Shown piece by piece: positions 11,469 through 21,358 of a stretch of DNA of 64,000 nt (positions within the stretch are counted from its first letter, which is position 1; each line of letters opens with the position of its first letter). The position numbers and the translations under genes were made by a program. Under the pieces are notes generated by a model. The model ran no database searches, was not told the DNA's origin, and saw only the letters and a list, made by a program, of their open reading frames with translations. Location: NCBI GenBank assembly GCA_031274995.1, contig JAISPJ010000087.1, positions 16,424-80,423 on the forward strand, in the 5' to 3' direction. The DNA comes from Azoarcus sp. (GTDB lineage Bacteria > Pseudomonadota > Gammaproteobacteria > Burkholderiales > Rhodocyclaceae).

Positions 11469-14161
11469 GGGGCAGTCTCTCCGAAGACTTCCCGCCACAA
11501 TGCCCGCACTGGCTCGCGCAGGGCGGCGGCGGCGGATTGGGGAATGCGGGAAGGCTGGTTGTTAAGCCGCTGGCGGTGCTGATGCTGGCGTAACTCACGG
11601 TAGCTGTCGGCGCAGGCGGCGGCGAGGCCGGAGGGAATCAGCCCGAGGTTTGCGGCAACGCCCAAAAGCGCGATGTTGCCGAGGTTGCGCGTGAGTTCCA
11701 CATGTTCGTGGGCGTAACCGAGGATCAGGTACTGGATCAGGAATTCGACGTCGACGAGGCCGCCGGGATCGTGTTTGAGGTCGAAAAGCGGGCTTTTCCC
11801 CGCGTGGGCGGCGCTCATTTTGTCGCGCATGGCGATGACTTCGGTGCGCAGGGCTTGCCTGTCGCGCGGCAGGCGCAGGATATCTTCGCGGATACGCTCA
11901 AACTTTTCGCCCAAGGCCGCTTCGCCCGCGACAAAACGGGCACGGGTCAGTGCCTGGTGTTCCCAGACCCAGGCCGACTCGAACTGATATTTTCGGAAAG
12001 CGCCAAGCGAGCAGGCGACAAGGCCGGATTCGCCGTTCGGGCGCAGCCGCAGGTCGGTTTCAAACAGGATGCCGGCAGAGGTGCGGCTCGATAGCCATCC
12101 ACTGACCCGCTGCGCCAGCCGGGCGTAGAGTTCGCCTGCTTCGCCGTATTCGTCATCGTACAGAAAGACGAGATCGAGGTCGGTGGCATACCCCAGTTCC
12201 TTGCCGCCGAGTTTGCCGTAGCCAATGACGGCAAACTGAGGTTCGTCACGGTGGCGTGTCCTGATTTTGTTCCAGCACAGGGGAATGGTGAGGCTGACCA
12301 TGATGTCGGCGAGCATGGAGAGGTGGTCGGTGAGTTTTTCGACCGTGAATGCCCCGGCAACGTCCTGGACGAGAAGGCGGAATATCTGGGTGTGGTGCTG
12401 CTCGCGCATCAAGTCCATCTGCCGCTCCATGTCCGGGTCGATGGCATCCAGTTCGGCAGCGAGTTCGTATTTGAATTGCGACCAGTCGGGCGCAGCCGTC
12501 AGGCCGCGCGCTTCGAGCAGGTCGTCCAGCAGGATCGGATGGCGGCCAAGATATTGCGCGGCCCAGCGCGATGCGCCGATGAGATCGACCAGACGGCGCA
12601 GGGCTTGGGGATATTGCTGCAACAAGGCGAGATAAGTGCCGCGCCGGGCGATGTTGTCGAGCAGGTCAAGACAGCACGCCAGGGTATCGTCGGGCTCCGG
12701 GGTAGATACGGCGGAGGAGATCATGCGGGGCACGAGGGCGTCGAACCGGCGGCGGATGTTGTCCGGCAACTGGTTGTAGCGCACTCCCAGGCGCGCGGTG
12801 GCCAGCCGCTCGGCGGCGGTTTGTGGGTTGCGGTAGCCAAGCTCGGCCAGTGCATCGGCAGTTTCGATGGCATCGGCAGCGTTTTGCCAGACGGTGGCAA
12901 GTCGTTGGGGTTTGTCCTCCTGGGTGTCCGGCTCACTGAAGATGGCTTCAAAGCGGCGGCTGACGGTGGCGCGATGACGGTCGAGTTCTTCAAGGAATGT
13001 CGCGTAACCTGCAAAGCCCATTGTTTCGGCGATCAGGATCTGGTCGGCCTCGTTTTCCGGCAGATCGTGGGTCTGGGCGTCGTCGAGGTATTGCAGCCGA
13101 TGTTCGAGCCGACGCAGGAAGATGTAGGCAGCGCCGAGTTCTTCGGCCACGCCGGGCTGGAGGATATCGCGCACAGCGAGGCGGTCGAGCGCCTGGAGGG
13201 TGGGGCGTATTTGCAGGGTCTGGTCGCGGCCACCCCGGATGAGCTGGAATGCCTGGGCGATGAATTCGATTTCGCGGATGCCGCCCGGGCCGAGTTTGAT
13301 GTTGTTGGCACGATCACGCCGCACGACTTCTCGCTGAATCTGGGCATGGAGATCGCGCATGGCGTTGATGGCGCCGAAGTCGAGGTATTTGCGGAAAACG
13401 AAGGGACGTGAAATGGCTTGCAGTTCTTCCGTGCGCTCGCCGACGATGGTCCGGGCTTTTATCCAGGCGTAGCGCTCCCACTCCCGGCCTTGCGTGGTGA
13501 AATAGTCTTCCAGCATCTCGAAGCTTGCCACCAGCGGGCCGGAGTCGCCGTTGGGGCGCAGGCGCATGTCAACGCGAAATACCTGCCCGTGTTCGGTGAT
13601 TTCGGCCAGCGCGGCAATGATCTGTTTACCGAGGCGTTCGAAGAACTCAAAGTTGTCGATGACTTTCGGCCCCGTGGTTTCGCCATCCCCGGAGAAGAGA
13701 AAAATGAGGTCGATGTCGGAACTGACGTTAAGTTCCCGGCCCCCAAGCTTGCCCATGCCGATGACGAGCATTTCCTGTTCTTCGCCGGAAGCTGAGCGGG
13801 GCGTGCCGTATCGCTTCAAGAGCGAGGCGCGCAGCACGTCGTGGGCGTGGCGTACGGCAACCTCGGCGAACACGGTCATGGTTTCGGTGACTTCGGCCAG
13901 ATCGGCCATGCCTGCGAGGTCACGCACAAGCAGGTGGCAAAGCGTTCTGACGCGCAATTGCCGCAGGGCAGAACGCAGTTGGGCTTCGTCGTCGCCAAAC
14001 CGGGCGATCAGGCCGCACATGTCGTCTTTGCTGAATGGCTGGACGAGTCCGTCAGCCAAACACTCTGCCAGCCAGGGACGGCTGTCGAGCATGCGTTGCA
14101 GAAAGCGCGACTGGCGTATTGCGCGGCGGATAATTTCTGGCGCACAGGGATCGGGCTGCAT
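11465..14161 (-). CDS. glnE: Bifunctional glutamine synthetase adenylyltransferase/adenylyl-removing enzyme
   Basis: Adds AMP to glutamine synthetase and removes it, in response to PII. At 898 residues it has two nucleotidyltransferase halves, each with its signature. The N-terminal deadenylylase has GMGKLGGRELNVSSDIDLIF at roughly residues 132-152; the C-terminal adenylylase has VIGYGKLGGKELGYATDLDL at roughly 640-660. The helical region between them and the C-terminal four-helix block (DPGGLVDVEFLIQYLIL) are also present. It is divergent from yhdP across a 211-bp gap and coupled to the antiporter gene behind it. Confidence 0.96.
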   Translation of the reverse strand: MQPDPCAPEIIRRAIRQSRFLQRMLDSRPWLAECLADGLVQPFSKDDMCGLIARFGDDEAQLRSALRQLRVRTLCHLLVRDLAGMADLAEVTETMTVFAEVAVRHAHDVLRASLLKRYGTPRSASGEEQEMLVIGMGKLGGRELNVSSDIDLIFLFSGDGETTGPKVIDNFEFFERLGKQIIAALAEITEHGQVFRVDMRLRPNGDSGPLVASFEMLEDYFTTQGREWERYAWIKARTIVGERTEELQAISRPFVFRKYLDFGAINAMRDLHAQIQREVVRRDRANNIKLGPGGIREIEFIAQAFQLIRGGRDQTLQIRPTLQALDRLAVRDILQPGVAEELGAAYIFLRRLEHRLQYLDDAQTHDLPENEADQILIAETMGFAGYATFLEELDRHRATVSRRFEAIFSEPDTQEDKPQRLATVWQNAADAIETADALAELGYRNPQTAAERLATARLGVRYNQLPDNIRRRFDALVPRMISSAVSTPEPDDTLACCLDLLDNIARRGTYLALLQQYPQALRRLVDLIGASRWAAQYLGRHPILLDDLLEARGLTAAPDWSQFKYELAAELDAIDPDMERQMDLMREQHHTQIFRLLVQDVAGAFTVEKLTDHLSMLADIMVSLTIPLCWNKIRTRHRDEPQFAVIGYGKLGGKELGYATDLDLVFLYDDEYGEAGELYARLAQRVSGWLSSRTSAGILFETDLRLRPNGESGLVACSLGAFRKYQFESAWVWEHQALTRARFVAGEAALGEKFERIREDILRLPRDRQALRTEVIAMRDKMSAAHAGKSPLFDLKHDPGGLVDVEFLIQYLILGYAHEHVELTRNLGNIALLGVAANLGLIPSGLAAACADSYRELRQHQHRQRLNNQPSRIPQSAAAALREPVRALWREVFGETAP

Positions 14162-14372
14162 CGAAAGTCCTTTTGTTATTGCTAGAATATCTACCTTTTT
14201 ACATGAGTTTAAGTGTGTAAATAAGGGTGTAAATGTCGGCCCGGTATTTTGCTCGGGGCTGGGGTAATTATCTGCTACGCGGCCACATGGTTCGCGCAGT
14301 CGTATGGAATGTCCGGCGTGGGGCGTCGTGTCATGTCCGGGCGCTGTTTATTTGTTTATTGAATGCTGAAGT

Positions 14373-17300
14373 ATGAACGTCGAGAACACTGAGTTTTCAT
14401 TTCTTGCCGGAATGCCTGCCCGGAAACGTTCCGGCAATCGTCCCGTTTTGTGGCGTTTTGTTTGGCAGAACGCCGTTTTACGGCGTCTGTTGCGTATTTT
14501 GGGGAAGATATCCTTGGCCGGTTGCATCGTGTGCGGTGTTCTGTACGTCGTGATGCGTGCCTGGCTGTTTCCCTGGCTTGGCGAAAACAGCGGATGGGTT
14601 GCCGCAAAACTTTCCAGCGCTGTCGGTGCGCCGGTGAGCATCGATAGCCTGGAAGCGGATTGGGCCGGGCTGCGTCCCCGCCTGCACATAGGGGGATTGA
14701 CGATTCGCTCCGGGGAACACGAAACGTTACGACTGGAGCGGGTCGAGGCCACGCTCTCGTGGATGTCCTTGCCGCGATGGGTGCCCTATTTTCATGCGTT
14801 GGAAATCATCGGGCCGGAAATCGTGCTGGAGCGCGGCAAGGATGGCATCTTCTCCGTGGCGGGCATTCGCATGGAACCGGACGCGCGGGAACGCGGCAAC
14901 CCTGTTGCCTGGTTGTTCGGGCAGTCCCGGATCGTGGTGCGCGACGCGACCCTGGCCTGGAACGACGCTCTGCGTGACGCCCCGCCATTGCGGCTGACCG
15001 AAGTGCAATTCACTTTCAGGCGCGGCCTTTTCAGTCATCACCTGGAACTCCAGGGGCGAACGCCCAAGGAGTTGGCGACGAAGTTCGAGGCGCGTGGTGA
15101 TGTGCGCCGTTACGATTCCGCCACACTGGACGGGATTACCGGACATTTTTACATCGGACTCGATAACGCGGATCTCGGCGGCTGGTCGGCGTGGGTGGAT
15201 TATCCGTTCCCCTGCAAGGGGCGTGGCAGTACGCGGCTGTGGCTCGATAACGATGGTGTTGGCACGGCCGGACTTTCTGCGGATTTAGATCTGGAAGGAG
15301 TGGAAACCACGCTGGGCACCGGACTGGCCCCATTGAAGTTCAATCGGCTCAGCGGACGGTTGCTGATGCGCCGCGCGCCGGAAAGCGTGGAGTTCGGCGC
15401 ACGTGGTTTGTGGCTGGAATCCCAAGAAACCAAGTTGCATACGCCCGTCGATTTTAATCTCGAATTGCGTAATGCCGCTGATGGCACGCCAAATGGAGGC
15501 GCGTTTTCGGCTTCTTCGATCGATCTGGCGGCTCTTGCCCAACTGACCGGAAGTTTGCCGCTCGACAAACTTGAGAATGCGCGCGTATTGCTGGGCGAGT
15601 TCAATCCCAAAGGGCACCTGCGGACGTTCTCGGTCGAATGGGAAGGCGAAGCCGACGCTTTGCAGGACTGGAAAATCAATACGGAATTTGAAGGCATCAG
15701 CCTGACCGCTCGCGGCCTCATACCGGGCATGGGCAACATGTCGGGACGGATCAAGGGCAACAACCGGGAAGGAGAGTTTTTGTTCTCCAGCCAGAACGGT
15801 TACGTCGATCTGCCCAAGGTGTTCGAACAGGCGCACATCCCGGTTGCCCGCCTCGGCGTTTCGGGCAGTTGGCACCACAAGAACGGGCAGTTGGCCGTGA
15901 TGCTCGCTGCCGTGGAGTTTGTCAATGACGACGCGACGGGCTGGGCAAGCGGAGGCTATTGGCCCGCAGAGAGCGGCCCCGGCGAAATCGACATCTCAGG
16001 GGAGTTGTCCCGTGCGCAGGCTACGGCGGTATGGCGTTATATCCCCATCATCGCCGGTGAACGGGTGCGTGACTGGCTCAGGCACTCGCTCATGCACGGC
16101 AACGTGACCGGCGCGAAAGTAAGGCTTAAAGGCCCATTGGCGCATTTTCCGTTCCGGGATGGAAAAGGAGAGTTCTCTGTCGTGGCTCGGGCGGAAAACG
16201 GTCGGCTTGATTATGCCGATGGTTGGCCGGCACTCGATCATCTTGCCGGAGAACTGCGCTTCACGGGGCCGGGTCTTCTCATTGAATCCCGTGGCGGAGA
16301 CATTTTTGGCGTCCGGGTGGAACCCGTACGGGTCGGAATTCCTGACCTCGGGGAAGGGGTGATGACCATAGAAGGAGCGGCGAAAGGGCCGAGCGCGGAT
16401 TTTCTGCGTTTCATTGCCGAAAGTCCGCTATCCGCGCGTTTGCAAGGTTTCACAGAGTCATTGCGCCCCGAAGGCAATGGCCAGCTTGGGCTCAAACTGG
16501 TGCTGCCTTTGCATGATCTCTCCAAAACCGAAGTCGGTGGGGAGTATCGTTTTTCCGGCAATCGTGTCCGCCTGGACGGGATTGCCTTCGAGTCGGCGCT
16601 GGAAGCTGCCGAGGGCAGCTTGAGCTTTACCGAGGATGCGTTGAAGGCGCTTTCCATTCGTGGCCGTCTGCTTGGCGGAGAAAGTGTGATTGAGGGCAAG
16701 GCGAACGGGGGCAGGCTCGAACTTGCCGCGCATGGGCAAGTGGAGGCGGCGGCGGTGTACGAAGCGTTCGGCTGGCCGTTACTGAGGTGGGTCAACGGAA
16801 ATACGCCCTGGAACGCCGAGATGACCTTCGGGCAGGATAGCAGCAAGATCGTCGTGCGCTCCTGGCTCAAGGGGCTGAGTTCGCGCCTGCCTAGTCCTTT
16901 TGCCAAGGAAACCGACGAAATCTGGCCGCTGGAGGTCGTGACGGTTTCCCAGGGGATGGGCAAACCCCGGCTGATTACAGCAAAACAGGGCGACAGGCTT
17001 GAAATCGCGCTTGAACGCGATGCCTCCGGGGTTGTACGCGGCGGGGTGGGGCTGCACCGGCCCGCGCCGATATCTTCCAGTAACGGAATACAGCTTGCGG
17101 CCTCGTTCGATAAGCTGGATATTGATGCCTGGCACTGGACCATAGCCGCAGGCGTGAGCGGTGGCCAGGACGATGAGGCGGCGCCGCTGTTGACGGCTGT
17201 CATGCTCGATGCCCGGCAAGTACGCGCCTTTGGATATACCTTCAACGCATTGCAACTGCGCGCGGCAAACAATGCCGAAAGCTGGACGGCGCATCTGGAC

Positions 17301-18302
17301 AGTACCGAGGCGCAGGGCGTCATCGCCTGGAAGCGCGGGGGGGATGGCGTGCTGTCGGCACACCTGAGCCGTTTGGCTCTGTCGGGAGACGAGAACGGCG
17401 CCAAAAGCGATAACCAGGATAAAAACGGCTCTTCCAGATCCCCTCCTCCCAGCGGTTTGCCGGGGCTTGATGTGCGGGCAGAGGAGTTCGTGGTTGGCAC
17501 GCGCGAACTCGGGCAACTCAAAGTGCGGGCCACCAACCAGGAAGGTGTCTGGCGGCTCGACAACCTTTCCATCCATCATCCCGACGCACAGTTTTCCGGC
17601 AACGGCCTCTGGCAGCCCGACGCGCAGCGCAGCATGCTTGATTTCACCCTGGAATCTGCCAATGTCGGCCGCCTTGCCGAGGTATTGGGGTACAACCACA
17701 TTGTGCATGACGGGCAAGCAAAGCTCGCCGGAAAACTCGACTGGCGAGGCCCGCCGACCCGGATCGACTATCCGACGCTCTCCGGCCAGATCGAACTCGA
17801 CGCCAGGGAAGGGCGTTTTGAACGCATTGAACCTGGCGTCGGGCGTTTGCTCGGCGTCCTCAGCTTGCAGGCATTGCCGAAACGGGTGACGCTCGATTTT
17901 CGTGATGTGTTTTCCGAGGGGTTTGTTTTTAGCCGTATCGAAGGCAAGGCCACGGTTTCCGAAGGCGTGATGCGTAGTGACAGCATTGAAATTGCCGGGC
18001 CGGCGGCGCGGGTGCTGATGCGGGGACAGGCGGACATTGCCGCCGAGACCCAGGATTTACGAGTGACGGTGCGTCCGACCCTGTCCGATCCGGTTGCCCT
18101 TGGCGCGGCTGTCGTCAATCCACTGGTGGGCGCGGTAGCCTATTTGGTGCAGAAGACGTTTGGCGACCCGATCGAGAAACTGTTTTCCTACGATTACAGA
18201 ATCACGGGCAGTTGGGTCGATCCGGTGGTCGAAAAAACCGGCAGTTCATCACCCGCGCCCAAGGGAGATGGCAGGAGCGGAGAGAGTCAGAAAATTCCTT
18301 AA
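14373..18302 (+). CDS. yhdP: YhdP/AsmA-like envelope protein
   Basis: A 1309-residue AsmA-like bridge protein. The family (YhdP, TamB) carries phospholipids across the periplasm to the outer membrane; the role here is by homology. After a basic N-terminus a single membrane anchor spans about residues 42-68 (LAGCIVCGVLYVVMRAWLF), and the rest is a long beta-rich periplasmic domain. DUF3971-type features are present, and the C-terminal AsmA block GRLLGVLSLQALPKRVTLDF is clear, with VNPLVGAVAYLVQKTFGDPI after it. The stop is within 1 bp of the convergent NlpC/P60 stop. Confidence 0.9.
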   Translation: MNVENTEFSFLAGMPARKRSGNRPVLWRFVWQNAVLRRLLRILGKISLAGCIVCGVLYVVMRAWLFPWLGENSGWVAAKLSSAVGAPVSIDSLEADWAGLRPRLHIGGLTIRSGEHETLRLERVEATLSWMSLPRWVPYFHALEIIGPEIVLERGKDGIFSVAGIRMEPDARERGNPVAWLFGQSRIVVRDATLAWNDALRDAPPLRLTEVQFTFRRGLFSHHLELQGRTPKELATKFEARGDVRRYDSATLDGITGHFYIGLDNADLGGWSAWVDYPFPCKGRGSTRLWLDNDGVGTAGLSADLDLEGVETTLGTGLAPLKFNRLSGRLLMRRAPESVEFGARGLWLESQETKLHTPVDFNLELRNAADGTPNGGAFSASSIDLAALAQLTGSLPLDKLENARVLLGEFNPKGHLRTFSVEWEGEADALQDWKINTEFEGISLTARGLIPGMGNMSGRIKGNNREGEFLFSSQNGYVDLPKVFEQAHIPVARLGVSGSWHHKNGQLAVMLAAVEFVNDDATGWASGGYWPAESGPGEIDISGELSRAQATAVWRYIPIIAGERVRDWLRHSLMHGNVTGAKVRLKGPLAHFPFRDGKGEFSVVARAENGRLDYADGWPALDHLAGELRFTGPGLLIESRGGDIFGVRVEPVRVGIPDLGEGVMTIEGAAKGPSADFLRFIAESPLSARLQGFTESLRPEGNGQLGLKLVLPLHDLSKTEVGGEYRFSGNRVRLDGIAFESALEAAEGSLSFTEDALKALSIRGRLLGGESVIEGKANGGRLELAAHGQVEAAAVYEAFGWPLLRWVNGNTPWNAEMTFGQDSSKIVVRSWLKGLSSRLPSPFAKETDEIWPLEVVTVSQGMGKPRLITAKQGDRLEIALERDASGVVRGGVGLHRPAPISSSNGIQLAASFDKLDIDAWHWTIAAGVSGGQDDEAAPLLTAVMLDARQVRAFGYTFNALQLRAANNAESWTAHLDSTEAQGVIAWKRGGDGVLSAHLSRLALSGDENGAKSDNQDKNGSSRSPPPSGLPGLDVRAEEFVVGTRELGQLKVRATNQEGVWRLDNLSIHHPDAQFSGNGLWQPDAQRSMLDFTLESANVGRLAEVLGYNHIVHDGQAKLAGKLDWRGPPTRIDYPTLSGQIELDAREGRFERIEPGVGRLLGVLSLQALPKRVTLDFRDVFSEGFVFSRIEGKATVSEGVMRSDSIEIAGPAARVLMRGQADIAAETQDLRVTVRPTLSDPVALGAAVVNPLVGAVAYLVQKTFGDPIEKLFSYDYRITGSWVDPVVEKTGSSSPAPKGDGRSGESQKIP

Positions 18303-18973
18303 TCTGACGAGCCAGGTTTTTTTGGCGCAAAGGTGTGCAGGCCGTCGAGCCGCTCGCCGAAATAACGGGTCTTGAGCGAGTCGACGCGTATTTTCTGGCC
18401 GGGCGCGGGGGCGTGGATGAAACGGTTATCGCCGATGTAAATGCCCATGTGGGAATGGCGGCGCTTCATCGTGTTGAAAAAGACGAGATCGCCCGATGCG
18501 AGTTCTCTGCGCTCGATGGGGCGTGTCATCAGAGCGATGGTGGCTGCGTGATGCGGGAGACGGCGTTTGCTGGCCTGTTCCACCACATAAGTCACCAAGC
18601 CGCTGCAATCCAGCCCTTCACTGGGGTTTTCGCCGCCATATCGGTATTCCGCACCGACCAGATTGAGAGCCCGCACGACGATTTCTTCGCGATGCGCCGG
18701 GTCTTCGAGAACGAAATAACTCGCAAACGGGTTGTATTTTTCGTCGTCACCCAGCATGTCCGACGCGGGGGAATACTGTACCGGCGCGGAGGAACACGCG
18801 CCGAGGAGCGCGCAGGCCAGTATCGGCAGGATGAGGCGCGTCCATCGCTGGAGGATTTGAGTTGCCTTGGCCTGAAGGCCGAAGATTCCTCGATACGGTT
18901 CAGGAAAGCATCCGGCCTCATGAGCGCTTTCGCCACTTGTGGCAGGAATTGTGCCCGACCTGTATTCAGGCAT
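18299..18973 (-). CDS. NlpC/P60 family lipoprotein, probable peptidoglycan endopeptidase
   Basis: Predicted cell-wall hydrolase. A lipobox LLGAC follows the hydrophobic segment LILPILACA, so the mature protein should be lipid-anchored. The catalytic Cys is in GLDCSGLVTYV, the His in RRHSHMGIYIG and the third residue in RFIHAPAPG. The start is uncertain: the ATG at 18973 (MPEYRSG) overlaps the end of the upstream gene by 8 nt but leaves a long 40-residue stretch before the signal segment. A later non-ATG start may be the real one. The pairing with the gamma-carbonic-anhydrase-like gene suggests co-transcription, not shared function. Confidence 0.85.
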   Translation of the reverse strand: MPEYRSGTIPATSGESAHEAGCFPEPYRGIFGLQAKATQILQRWTRLILPILACALLGACSSAPVQYSPASDMLGDDEKYNPFASYFVLEDPAHREEIVVRALNLVGAEYRYGGENPSEGLDCSGLVTYVVEQASKRRLPHHAATIALMTRPIERRELASGDLVFFNTMKRRHSHMGIYIGDNRFIHAPAPGQKIRVDSLKTRYFGERLDGLHTFAPKKPGSSD

Positions 18974-19520
18974 TGGATTCGGCATGGTGGGTGGTGGCAT
19001 GCAGTTCATGAAGCCCGAGTTGGAAACGGAGGGCGTTGTCAACATAATGAAGGGCATTGCCGCGCATGCGCATGATTTCTTCGTCGGTGAGCGTGCGCAA
19101 TATCCGACCCGGCGACCCGACGACCAGAGATCGATCAGGAATGGTCTTTCCTTCGGGAATCAGCGCGTTCGCGGCGATGAGGCAGTCCCTGCCGACAACG
19201 GCGTTGTTGAGCACCACGGCATTGATGCCGATCAGGCAGCCGTCGCCGATGGTGCAGCCGTGCAGCATGGCCATGTGGCCGACGGAGACATTCTCGCCGA
19301 TCGTCAGCGGCACGCCCTCATCGTTGTGGAGAACGGAACCGTCCTGGATGTTGGTTCCGTCGCCGATTTCAATGGGTTCGTTGTCGCCGCGAACGACCGC
19401 GTTGTACCAGATGCTGACGAAACGGCCAATGCGCACGTCACCGATGATCGTCGCGTTGTGGGCAATCCAGGAACCCTCGCCAATTTGGGGCCTGCACCCG
19501 TCCAGAGCGTAAATACTCAT
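18966..19520 (-). CDS. Gamma-class carbonic-anhydrase-like hexapeptide protein
   Basis: A 184-residue left-handed beta-helix protein of the YrdA/PaaY group. Metal-ligand histidines match the gamma class: SVLHND, then VGHMAMLHG. Repeats such as IGDVRIGRFVSIWYNAVVRG run through the first 140 residues, and the end is alpha-helical. Family members bind zinc; many have weak or no carbonic anhydrase activity, so the reaction is left open. Start MSIYALDGCRP. Confidence 0.9.
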   Translation of the reverse strand: MSIYALDGCRPQIGEGSWIAHNATIIGDVRIGRFVSIWYNAVVRGDNEPIEIGDGTNIQDGSVLHNDEGVPLTIGENVSVGHMAMLHGCTIGDGCLIGINAVVLNNAVVGRDCLIAANALIPEGKTIPDRSLVVGSPGRILRTLTDEEIMRMRGNALHYVDNALRFQLGLHELHATTHHAESNA

Positions 19521-19728
19521 GGGTTCTGCTCTCTCTGTGGCCCGAGAGCCTCAACGCCGCAAGGCTCTTGGTAACTGTGGATCATAACAAGCATGGAGGG
19601 GTTGGATAAGAAATAGTTTTAATAATATACAAAAAACCATGCATCGCGGCGGTGTTTTATGGGGGGGCGGCGGGACGCCATCCGTGCGTCTGAATACGCG
19701 AAGGCGCAATGAGGCATGACGCGGGATT
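19521..19728. other. Intergenic stretch without a recognised gene
   Basis: Upstream of the gamma-carbonic-anhydrase-like gene. It has an AT-rich patch (about 19610-19640) and a G-run near 19660 that gives way to GC-rich sequence. No supported ORF, RNA or clear promoter was seen. Repeat A copy 2 begins at its right edge. Confidence 0.5.
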
Positions 19729-19853
19729 GAACACGTGTCGAACGCAATTCTCGCCATTCATGGCGAGGTCAGTGAGATGAGCCTTTTATGGAGCCAAAGG
19801 CTTCCCTGAACCGTATCGGGGAATCCCCGGCCTTCAGACCGGTGTGACTCAAA
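19729..19853 (+). repeat. Dispersed hairpin element A, copy 2
   Basis: 125 bp from GAACACGTGTCGAACGC to GTGACTCAAA, the same length as copy 1. It keeps CTCGCCA-TTCA-TGGCGAG, GGAGCCAAAGGCTTCC and CGGGGAATCCCCGGCC. The last hairpin is weakened by substitutions (TTCAGACCGG). It lies intergenic, opposite in direction to the flanking tRNA-Arg. Confidence 0.85.
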
Positions 19854-19897
19854 CACGCGGAGCGAAGTACCCACGCTACAGCGACGTGAGCGTTCTT

Positions 19898-19974
19898 TGG
19901 CGCGCCCGGAAGGATTCGAACCTCCTACCCCTTGGTTCGTAGCCAAGTACTCTATCCAGATGAGCTACGGGCGC
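19898..19974 (-). tRNA. tRNA-Arg (anticodon ACG)
   Basis: Full cloverleaf on the minus strand. The acceptor arms GCGCCCG/CGGGCGC pair, the anticodon stem CTTGG/CCAAG encloses loop CTACGAA (anticodon ACG), and the T-loop is GTTCGAATC. A CCA end is encoded. The wobble A would be read as inosine after TadA modification. Confidence 0.96.
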
Positions 19975-20060
19975 TTCGAGTCGAAGGGCGAATTATAGGG
20001 AGGAGGGTTGAATTGTCAACCGCGCGTCTCGGAGGTTGCGCGCGCTTGCCCGGTCCGGGC

Positions 20061-20096
20061 AAAAGAAAACGCGCGGCAATCCAGGAAAGCCGCGCG
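20061..20096 (-). terminator. Rho-independent terminator after mdh
   Basis: On the minus strand CGCGCGGC, loop TTTCCTGGATT, GCCGCGCG, then TTTTCTTTT. It lies about 55 bp behind the mdh stop and ahead of tRNA-Arg. Confidence 0.85.
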
Positions 20097-20150
20097 CATG
20101 GGTACGGACCGGGGTCGAGTTCTACGGGCAGCAGGTTGCTGCCGCTACGC

Positions 20151-21143
20151 TCAGACGAGCAGGTCTTTTACGCCGTCGCGTTCTTCGAGCAGTTCGTTGA
20201 GTGTTTTGGTCATGCGCTCGTGCGAGAATGCGTCGATGTCCAGCCCCTGGACGATCTTGTATTCGCCGTTTTCGGTCGTCGTCGGGAAACCGTAGATGAT
20301 GCCTTCGGGTATGCCGTAGGAACCATCGGAGGGTACGCCCATTGTGACCCATTCGCCCTTCGAGCCAAGCACCCAGTCGCGGATGTGGTCGATGGCGGCA
20401 TTGGCTGCCGAAGCTGCCGAGGAAAGCCCGCGCGCTTCGATGATCGCCGCGCCACGCTTGCCGACGGTGGGCAGGAATACGTCCCTGTTCCAGGCATCGT
20501 CGTTGATAAGATCCTGGACCTTGTCGCCGTTGGATGTGACGAAGCGATAATCGGCGTACATGGTGGGCGAATGGTTGCCCCATACCACCAGGTTTTTCAG
20601 GCTGGAAACCGCGCGTCCTGATTTGGCGGCCAGTTGCGACAGAGCGCGGTTGTGGTCGAGACGCAGCATGCCGGTGAAATTTCTGGCCGGAACGCGGCCA
20701 TATTTGACAGCGATTTCCTTGGCGATGTAGGCGTTGGTGTTGCAGGGGTTCCCAACGACCAGCACCTTGCAGCCGGGGTTGGCGTGCTGGCCGATGGCTG
20801 CGCCCTGTACAGTGAAAATCTTGGCGTTTTCGGTCAGCAGGTCCTTGCGTTCCATGCCGGGGCCGCGTGGCCGCGCGCCAACCAAAAGGGCGATCTGGGT
20901 ATCCTTGAAGGCGACCTCAGGGTTGTCGGTCGGGATGATGTCGGCCAGAAGCGGGAAAGCACAGTCATCCAGTTCCATGATGACGCCCTGGAGGGACTTC
21001 TGAGCCTGGGGAAGGTCGAGCAGTTGCAAAATGACAGTCTGGTCCTTGCCAAGCATGTCGCCACTGGCAATGCGAAACAGCAGGCTGTAGCCAATCTGGC
21101 CGGCAGCGCCGGTGATGGTAACGCGGATAGGGGCCTTACTCAT
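20151..21143 (-). CDS. mdh: Malate dehydrogenase
   Basis: NAD-dependent oxidation of malate to oxaloacetate in the TCA cycle. At 330 residues it belongs to the longer cytosolic-like MDH group common in betaproteobacteria. The Rossmann motif [21 protein letters not shown] is split near residues 8-28; the substrate-binding arginines lie in [14 protein letters not shown], and the catalytic His in [26 protein letters not shown] is also typical. It is divergent from the gntR-sdh cluster, so the 215-bp AT-rich gap holds promoters for both sides. Confidence 0.96.
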   Translation of the reverse strand: MSKAPIRVTITGAAGQIGYSLLFRIASGDMLGKDQTVILQLLDLPQAQKSLQGVIMELDDCAFPLLADIIPTDNPEVAFKDTQIALLVGARPRGPGMERKDLLTENAKIFTVQGAAIGQHANPGCKVLVVGNPCNTNAYIAKEIAVKYGRVPARNFTGMLRLDHNRALSQLAAKSGRAVSSLKNLVVWGNHSPTMYADYRFVTSNGDKVQDLINDDAWNRDVFLPTVGKRGAAIIEARGLSSAASAANAAIDHIRDWVLGSKGEWVTMGVPSDGSYGIPEGIIYGFPTTTENGEYKIVQGLDIDAFSHERMTKTLNELLEERDGVKDLLV

Positions 21144-21301
21144 GGGTGCATCTCCCTCTGTGTGCTGTGTGGAATGTGCTGTACGGAAACCATTTTACGA
21201 CATGTAACAACGTCAGAGCCATATGGCGGGACGTGAACACGGATACTGACAACAAATAATCCATTTTATCGATTAATGTCGTATCTAATATAAAACATAA
21301 A

Positions 21302-21312
21302 ATGTAAAACAT
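21302..21312. promoter_or_regulatory. Candidate GntR-type operator in the mdh/gntR gap
   Basis: ATGTAAAACAT is a perfect inverted repeat (ATGT-AAA-ACAT) and part of a 9-bp direct repeat TAAAACATA at 21291-21299 and 21305-21313. GntR-family sites usually have the form GT-N-AC, which TGTAAAACA fits. It is 47 bp ahead of the gntR start. Autoregulation is inferred. Confidence 0.3.
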
Positions 21313-21358
21313 ACCATAGATGGACGCTACCATTTTTTTATGTTCCAATACTCTGCAT

